A stretch of DNA of 64,000 nt from Agelaius tricolor (taxonomy: Eukaryota > Chordata > Aves > Passeriformes > Icteridae). Each line of letters starts with the position of its first letter. Position 1 is the stretch's first letter. The translations under genes were made by a program, and so were the position numbers. The notes under the pieces are model-generated. The model made no database searches. It was not told where the DNA came from and saw only the letters and a program-made list of their open reading frames with translations. The DNA lies in the NCBI GenBank assembly GCA_023055355.1, contig JALJCS010000016.1, positions 744,001 to 808,000 on the forward strand, read 5' to 3'. Positions 56,701-64,000 of the stretch are shown here, in pieces.

Positions 56701-59700
56701 GGTTTAATTTTAAAAGCTGCTTTGTCAGTATTAATGAATAACAGCCTTGGCTTTCTTCCTGCTCCTTTGATCTGTTTTTCTCTCGTGGTTTTCAGTCCAG
56801 CAGTTGTTTTGTTCCTGACCACATCCTTGGTGTCCCACGGCAAGGTGGTCAGAGCAGCTCTTTGGGAGGGCTCGTGGCAAACAGGAGCTGTTTGTGCATC
56901 TCTGCCGTGCAGAGTTGAAGGAGATTCACTTCAGGCCCTTCTAACCTCCAGCAGGGAAAAAATTTTGCTGCAGAACTGTATTTGAGTCATCTTTTGCTTG
57001 GTGCTCAGCCCCTTTATTCTCTAAACAAGCAGAGGCAGGCGCAGGCTGTGTGTGGCTGGGGTTAGCTCCAGGCTGTCAGAACAAGCACTGCTGCAGCAGG
57101 AGCAGGAGAACCTTGATCCTGGCTGGGTTTAGTTCCATGTGTGGCATTTTGCAGCTGTTTCCTGAAACAGGAGGTTCCTCTCTGGCAGTATTTTGTAGCT
57201 GAGGTGGGTACAGCACAGTGTGGTCTTGGGAAAATGTTGTATAGCCAAAGGTTCTGCCCTCTCAGACACTTGGAGGGGGTTCTGTGTGCCAGGAAAATAC
57301 CAATTGTGATTTTGGGAGTAGTTTTTACTTCAGTGGAAGAAAAACTCTTTTACAGAGACTCAGCTCTGGAGCCCTGCAGGTTTTGCTGCAGCCTCATTCT
57401 GTCACTGCTCAGGGGAGCAGTGGCAGCTGAATCTCAGCACCTCCAGAACAGGACTTGAACTTCCTGGAGGAAGTGTTGAGTTGGTGGATTTGATTTGTAC
57501 AGCCCAGAAGTTCAGGGGCAGGGAAAACTCTGCAAGTGAAAGCAGCAAAATTCCCTGAGCTCTCCCTCTTTTCCCTGGGACTGACTCACCTCTCTTCTCT
57601 GTTCCAGTGTGTAAAGGTTGCCATAAAGGACAAGCAAGTGAAATACTTTATCCACTACAGTGGCTGGAATAAAAAGTAAGTAGTGCATGGAATAAAAGCA
57701 GGATTTCTCTTTCCTTTCCAGGGAGATGCTTTGTCTGAGTGTGGGCTGGGTGCAGCAGCCCTGCCATGTCCCTGCAGCTGGCAGATCCTCTGGGATTGAC
57801 CAGAGTGATTTCCTACCTGAGCTGCTGATTTAATACCTGATTTATGGAACACAGAGCTGGCCATTTCCTGCAGAGCTGTCAGAGGCTGCTGGGAGTGCTC
57901 TGGGACATTCTGGTTGTTCAGGGTGGGAAGCACTGGAGTTCCTCCCTGGCAGAAAGCTCTGCTATGAAAACTTCCTGGTTATGCCTTGGGAGGAAGGGCA
58001 GCTCCTACTGCGGTGGGGCAAAGCCACTCAGATCCCCTGCCTCTCACCCCAGCTGTTCAGGGGATTTTGGAGCACAGCTTGCTGAGGGCTGGGTTAGCAG
58101 CAGGTGCAGCCTGTGTTTCAGCTCCAGCCTCTCAGATTAAAGTAAACCTACAGGTGCTTTTTTCTCCTGCAAAACTGGCAGGGTTCCAGCTGGGAGATGG
58201 CTGAGGGTTACAGGCACCTCTGTGGGATAAATGTTGAGCCCATTAGAGGTGAAAGCTTCAATGAGGCTGTTACATTGATGTACTTTTCTCCCTTTTTTGA
58301 GTTATTTTCTACCCCTCAGGTTGAATTTAGGAAATGGAGGGGTTTTTTTTTCTATGTGATTAAAAACCTCAGCTCTTCAGACCCAGAAGTCTCAGAGGGC
58401 AGTTTCATGTTTGGTTTGGTTTCATTTCAGTGCTGAGGACTCTTAGTCACAGCAGTCTTGATCTCTGTGATGTGACTAAAAGCTGAACCTCGTGTTTTAG
58501 ATGGGACTTTTAATTGCATCCGCTCTCCCTGCTGCCAGAGGGCCAGGGGATGGCCCAGTGTAAACACAACACTTACAGGGGCACAATCACTGTGTGCTGG
58601 CTCCTCTTAATGAGGCAGCACCAGCATGGCCCTTCCTTCCCTTGTTTGTGCCACGGAGGGGCAGAGGTGCTGTCCCCATCCCACTTTTCTTGCTTGTGCT
58701 GTTTGAGTTGTCATTTTTGCCTTCAAGCTCCAATTAAAGGACATTAAAAGTGGCGTTGATGTAAGAGCCAGGGCAGCACAGCCTTCATGTGCCACTGTCA
58801 GGGCCTGGCTTGGAGTTATTTTGCCAGTATCAAGAGACAGGATAGAAGAAAGCTTTGTCACCTGGGCACACAGCACTTCTGCAAGGTCTCTTGCAGCTGG
58901 ACAGGCAGGAGAGGGATAAGTGCTTAGGCAGCTGAGCAGAGCACTGCCCAGAGGCTTTGGGCACAGCTGGAGGTGTTCTCTGCAGTCTGCAGGTGCTGCC
59001 CTTGCCTTCTCTCCACCTTCTCCAGTCCTGCTGCTCCTGCAGCAATATTGGTTTGGCCACGTGCTGCTCCAAGAGTGGCAGCTGCTGAAAACTGGCACAG
59101 AACTCTTCATAGAGAGCTTTAACTGCTATACTTTGGAATACCTCGGCCACTTTTAATGTGTTTTGTTTGTAATAAGTTGTCAGATTGCTCAGCTGAGGCA
59201 CTCTGTGTTGAAGTGGAATTCCTGCTGTAATGGCAATTTCCCCAACACCTGTTCTCTTAAATCGTTCAGATTCTGCAAATATTCATGCCATCTTGGTTCC
59301 CTTCACAGACAGAAATCAGAGCTCTTCTCCTTACAGTAAGATCCTATTGCTGAATTTGTTAACCTATAAAATGTTGGAATAGATAAAGGAAACTTTCTCA
59401 GTAATATACTGTGGCTACAGATATCCCATAATTTTGTAAGCATAGAGTATTTTTTTTCCCTGTGATACTTTTTTTTTGAATTAAAGACTGTTCTCTCCCT
59501 CCTAAATTGCCCATCCCTCAAGTGTGGGAAGCTGGAAATGCCAGAGGGTTGCACTTCCCTGGATAGATCATTCCAGCTCCAGTCAGTGGGGAACGTTTGG
59601 TGACTTTGGCCTTGAGCTGTGCCAGTCCATGACTTGACACAAAGCAGAGTTTAGTCCCAAATTCTGTGAAGCTTTAATTGACTGTTGTGTGTAGAAGGCA

Positions 59701-62700
59701 ATCATGGGATGGCTTTGAGTGATGATTTATTTCTCTCCGGGTTTTTTCCAGCTGGGATGAATGGGTTCCAGAAAGCAGAGTGCTCAAATACGTGGATACC
59801 AACCTGCAGAAACAAAAAGAACTCCAGAAGGCCAACCAGTGAGTAGTGAGGAAGGAGGGATTGTCAGGGAATGTTTATTCAACAGAGCTTCCACCCAGTT
59901 ATCAGGGGAAGCTACTGAGTTTCAAACCAAAACCAAAAAAGCTTCTTTTTCCACCAAAATCTTTCTGAATACGCTCTGTTTAAAGGGAACAATATGCAGA
60001 GGGGAAGATGAGAGGAGCTGCTCCAGGCAAGAAGACTTCTGGTCTGCAGCAGAAGAATGTTGAAGTGTAAGATTCTTTTCATTTAAAAATAAAAAACCCA
60101 CCTCCCAACCCTGCCCAAAACACCTCCCAGACTTTGGCTCATCAGTTTTACTTTTAGTGGCTCTGCAGCTCAACTCCATTTCTTGTGGCACAGCCTTGAG
60201 CAAAAGCAGTTTAATGGCACCAAAAAGGTCTTTGTTAAAGTATTTCATTTAAAATGCCTTTTAGATGGTGCACAGTTAATGTTGAATGGAGGTGCTGAGC
60301 AGACACACTCTGCATTTTTTTGCAGTCTATTGTTGGTGGCCTGACACTCAAAAAATGGTGATTCCTCATAAGTCTTGTGTATCTCAGTAAAATCAGTTTC
60401 TTTATAGAATTTCCCAGCTCTTCCAAGCACTTTGGAATAAAATTCTTACAATGTCTTACCTTCTGCCATGGTGCAGTTGTCAAAACTGCATTTAAAGAGC
60501 CTTTCTTTGGCTGGTTTTGACAAAACTAAACCAATAAATACACAGTTAAAAATGGGCCTGCATCCTAAGAGATCAGAAGCAAGCTCTACTAGAAGAACTT
60601 AATTTTGAGCTGTGACTGTCAGATTTCCTTCACTCATCCTTTTGGTGATTCAGGACAGATTTTATGGTAGATTTTCAGACAATCAGTGCAGCTCTGCTCA
60701 CTTGTCATCTTCTGTTTGGGCAGGGTTTCACTTAATGATGAATGTGGCCCTTACTAATGGGCTGTTTTGAATCCCTAACTTCATTTGTGATCCTGGCTGT
60801 CATAAGGAAGCTGCTGAAATGCCACCAGTTCTTCAGAAGTGGATTTGGCAGCAGCCTCAGGCTGCAGGGCTCACTCAGGGGCGGGTTTGGCATGGAATGT
60901 GAGTCATGGCTGTGAGGAGTGCAGCACAAGTGGGGACAGGGAGCTGGGGTTTGCTCTGGATCCTGGGCCAGTTTCACTTTGGGACTGGCCAGAACCTGGC
61001 CAGGGCTGTCTGTAGCTGGCTCCTGGTCTGGGGAAGGGGGAATCAGTGAATCTGCTGGGTCCCCCTGGATCTCCTGGCTGGGTGCTCCCCTGTGCTCAGG
61101 TGCTGCAGGCTGAGCTCCAGCTGAGTCCTGCCAGCTCAGGAGCAGCCTCCACAGGAACCACTCACTCACTGCTGTGCTCACCTGGGGTCAGACAAAGCTC
61201 AGCCCAACTCTGTAGGCAGCTGATAATGATAAGTGTCATTAAAACCTAATTAAAACAGGTCTGAATGATGACCAGCACTGATTTGGCTGCTTAAGGGGCT
61301 GTTCCGGCTGAGTGTCTCCCATGTGAGCGGTGGGAGGGAGCTGATGGTGGGTGTGAGTTTGACTCAGCTGTGAGTGTGTGTTGATTGCACTACAGAGTAA
61401 TGCTTCCCAAAATACCGTGCCAAAATCCAGCCTCGGGGTTGTTCCCTTGTTGTACATCAGAGCTCATTGCAGACACACGAAATACCGGTGGTGGGGAGGG
61501 GAGAAACTGTTCTAAAAGGGTGACACCATCCATCTCTGTGGGCCACTTTTGTGGCACTCCTGGAGGCTCTGAGGGGAAGGTGGTTTATACTCTGAGATGT
61601 GTTCCCCTGCTAAGCAGGCAGTGGTGGCACGAGTGTGAGCACAGCGTGTGCCCAGCAGTGCTCAGAGAGGTGAGCTGCAGGAGGGCAGGCTGGGCTGTGA
61701 GAGGCTGCCCACGAGCTGTGTGTGCCCTGTCCCCAGGTTTTTCCGGCGGGATGGAGCCCACGCCGTGTGCTGCCTGGAGACCCCAGCCATCTCCACACGG
61801 TGAGTGAGGCCTGGGGCAGCCGCCATGCAGGGCTGCCAGGCAGGGCCCCCTCCTCCTTCCCTGGCTGCTGGGCAGGCCCTGGGAGCTCTCCTGGGGCCCA
61901 CCTTGCCTCTCTCCTGGGCTCTTCCCTGGCTTCTTCCCTGCTTTGGTTGTTGGCTTCTGGGCAGGCCTTGGGAGCCCTCAGCTCTCCTGGTGCCCACCCT
62001 CCTCCCTCTTCTCTGGTTTCTTTCCTGGTTTCTTTGTTGGGTTCTGGGCAGGCCCTGGGAGCCCTTGGCTGTCTTGGAGCCCACCTTTCCCCTCCCCTGG
62101 GTTCTGCCCTGGGTTTTGGACAGGCCCTGGGAGGCCTTGGCTCCCCTGGCTTCTCCCCAGGTTCTGGGCAGGCCCTGGGTTCTCCCCTGGGTTCTGGGCA
62201 GGCCCTGGGCGCCCTTGGCTCCCCTGGGTTCTCCCCTGGGTTTTTGGCAGGCCCTGGGTTCTCCCCTGGGTTCCCCACTGTGTTCCCCCTGGGTTCTGGA
62301 CAGGCCCTGGGAACCCTCAGCTCCCCTGAGTTCTCTCCCAGGTTCTGGGCAGGCCCTGGGGGCCCTTGGCTCTCCTGGGTTCCCCCCTGGGTTCTCCCCC
62401 AGGTTCTGGGCAGGCCCTGGGTTCTCCCCTGGGTTCTGGGCAGGCCCTGGGGGCCCGTGCTGTCCTGGGTTCTCTCCTGGTTCTCCCACAGGTTCTGGGC
62501 TGGCCCTGGGGGCCCTTGGCTCTCCTGGGTTCCCCCCTGGGTACTCCCCTGGGTTCTGGGCAGGCCCTGGGGGCCCGTGCTGTCCTGGGGTGCTTTGGCA
62601 GCAGGGCCCTGTTTGGGGCTGTTGAAAGCCCATCTGCAGCTCCTCTGCCCTGCACCTTTGTGGTCGGGCTGGGTGCAGTGGGAGGACGCTCCCTGTGTCC

Positions 62701-64000
62701 AGCTGACTCCAGACTTTCAGCCCTGGATCCTTCTAGAGCCTGCAGCCTGGAGTCCTGGAAAGCAGCACCAAGGAGTTTTCAGGGGCCTTGGGAGCAGTGC
62801 TGGCGTTGGAAGGGAGAGCTCAGAACCTGCTCCTTGTGTGTGCTTTTGTTTGAGTCTGTTCAGGGTAACTGTTCTGCAAACTGCAGCAGCTGGTTCCAAA
62901 AGCTGTGAAGCAATCTCTGATCAGATAGAAATATGTATGAAATGCAGGTTTGGGTTTAAAATAATTGCTCATCTTCTGGTAACTGGAAGCTGTAGCAGAA
63001 AAAAATGTGTAGTTAAAGCAGGCTGCCTATGCAACACCTTCTGACTCTGTTAAACGTAGCTCAGCTGAATCTCAGCTTCCAAAAGTTTATTCTACATTTC
63101 ATGGGCCTAAAATTCAGGAAACAGAGTTAATGGGTGCTTGAAAAATACAAAGGGTAACCAAGTGTTCTGGAGGGAAGATATGGTACTGAGTAACAAATTA
63201 GGGAATAACATCTGGTTGTAAATTACCTAAATGGAGTTTTAAAAAACTCTGCTTCTGTTCTAATGGTTAACCTGATTTTTATCTTGTGAATTAATTCTGT
63301 AGGGCTCCCTGATCCTCCCTGTTGGCTTTGGAAGAAAAGCCTTTCTCTTCAGTGCACCAGCCCACTGTTGGTGACTTACCCTGGGAATTGCTCCCTCTGA
63401 GGGATGAGCTTTATCCTGCACAGACTTTCAGCCTCATTTCAGCTGCTTTGCCTTTAAACAACCCCTTTATTCTCCCTATCTCCTGCCCTTCCTCAGAGCT
63501 CTGCCTGTTTCCTGGCCCTGATAAACCCAGTCCAGAGCCTGAAAACAAGAGTCATTGAGGGAATGCTGAATTTCTGAGGGATCAGGCTTGGCCTGGTAGA
63601 GTTTTATCCACCCAGTGCCCAGTTTTTGAGCAGTGGATCCAGGCTGCTCTTGGCAGGGAGCAAGCTGAGAATAAATCATGGTACTCCAGCTAAAACTGGC
63701 TGAAAATGGGTAGTAAATAGACAAAGTGCTCCAGCATCTTCCCTCTGCTGCTGCCCTGGTAAAGCTGGAGGGTTTTTTTCCATCTTTTACTGGAAGTTAA
63801 TTCAGTTTAGTGAGATTTTTCTGGGAATCCCAGCACTTTCCTTGTGCCACATTCTGTCTGAAATAAAACAGCCACAAACCTCATGTAGTTCTCCAAGAGC
63901 ACTTGGGAAGGATAAAACTTCCCAGAAATGGTGAATTCTAACCTGTTTCTTGAGGAATCTTGTGATACCATAGCCCTGAAGCCAACTTGTAGCTTGTGTT
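53771..64000 (+). CDS. MORF4L1: MORF4L1 (MRG15) chromodomain protein, exons 1-5, partial
   Basis: MRG15 binds H3K36-methylated nucleosomes in the NuA4/TIP60 acetyltransferase and Sin3-HDAC complexes. Exons: 53771-53810, 55576-55622, 57608-57675, 59752-59838, 59986-60066, all GT-AG and phase-consistent (323 nt, 107 codons). The protein starts MAPKQDPKPKFQEGE and is almost identical to human. The chromodomain aromatic cage residues Y26, Y46, W49 and W53 are present. Exon 3 joins exon 4 as N-K-N-W-D-E-W, the isoform without the 39-residue insert known in human; I did not find that insert in the intron. The reading ends in K-N-V-E-V. The next exon (K-T-K-K-N-K...) and the MRG domain lie beyond the window. 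Bases 60067-64000 are intron. Confidence 0.93.
54376..54490 (-). mobile_element. CR1 LINE fragment
   Basis: Reverse CR1 words (GGAATGTCTCAGGCCAGG, GGAAGGTGTCCCTGTCCTGG) in MORF4L1 intron 1. The rest of introns 1-3 (53811-59751) shows no exon, array or element I can support. Confidence 0.65.
61737..61799 (+). other. Exon-like 63-nt segment in MORF4L1 intron 5
   Basis: A strong acceptor (CCCTGTCCCCAG) and donor (ACG|GTGAGTG) bound 63 nt that are phase 2 to phase 2, matching MORF4L1 exon 5. The open frame would encode F-F-R-R-D-G-A-H-A-V-C-C-L-E-T-P-A-I-S-T-R with GC-rich third positions. I do not recognise the peptide, and human MORF4L1 has no such insert that I know of. Confidence 0.25.
61845..62590. 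repeat. Minisatellite in MORF4L1 intron 5
   Basis: About 18 copies built from TTCTGGGCAGGCCCTGGG, then AGCCCTTGGCTCCCCTGGG or TTCTCCCCTGGG, units of about 27-60 bp. It begins 45 bp after the exon-like segment. Bases 62600-64000 contain no feature I can name. Confidence 0.88.

Noticed and set aside
61610..63044. Frames of 222-440 codons around 62 kb
   Set aside because: They read through a Pro/Gly-coding minisatellite in both directions; none continues MORF4L1.

Overview
The window is avian nuclear DNA, most likely a songbird (passerine) GC-rich microchromosome equivalent to chicken chromosome 10 / human chromosome 15q. The evidence is four vertebrate genes whose exons can be followed in the protein frames, many CR1-LINE fragments with the typical bird 3' end, two solo ERV LTRs, short introns, and tandem repeats at a density usual for bird microchromosomes. 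It contains no bacterial, plasmid or phage sequence and no CRISPR array.

Layout. 1-7292 (minus): the 5' part of SPG11 (spatacsin), exons 1-9. 7293-7970: a shared promoter with two inverted ZNF143/Staf-like sites and two CCAAT boxes. 7971-10545 (plus): complete CIAO2A (cytosolic Fe-S assembly), five exons, 160 codons. 10.6-16.1 kb: intergenic, with a 30-bp minisatellite and CR1 pieces. 16502-52099 (minus): complete ADAMTS7, 24 coding exons reconstructed with consistent phases (about 1893 residues, human about 1686). 52.1-53.77 kb: ADAMTS7/MORF4L1 intergenic region with a GC-box minisatellite split by a solo LTR, two CTCF-like motifs and a tRNA-Lys(CTT). 53771 to the end (plus): MORF4L1 (MRG15), exons 1-5 (chromodomain), running off the window.

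The genes do not form one pathway. They are housekeeping genes (SPG11 lysosome recycling, CIAO2A Fe-S assembly, MORF4L1 chromatin reader, tRNA-Lys) around an extracellular matrix protease (ADAMTS7).

The unusual feature is how tandem repeats relate to splice sites. Several arrays are made of copies of an exon edge plus its splice site: the SPG11 exon 1 donor (12 copies), the ADAMTS7 exon 10 donor (3 copies, the outermost giving an in-frame 39-codon extension), and the acceptors of ADAMTS7 exons 16, 20 and 21, with weaker cases at exons 17 and 23. The acceptor of exon 18 is preceded by about 358 nt without a single AG on the transcribed-sense strand, an enormous pyrimidine tract that is also a G-run tract on the template strand. 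I regard this ladder of decoy splice sites as the best candidate for something undescribed in the window.
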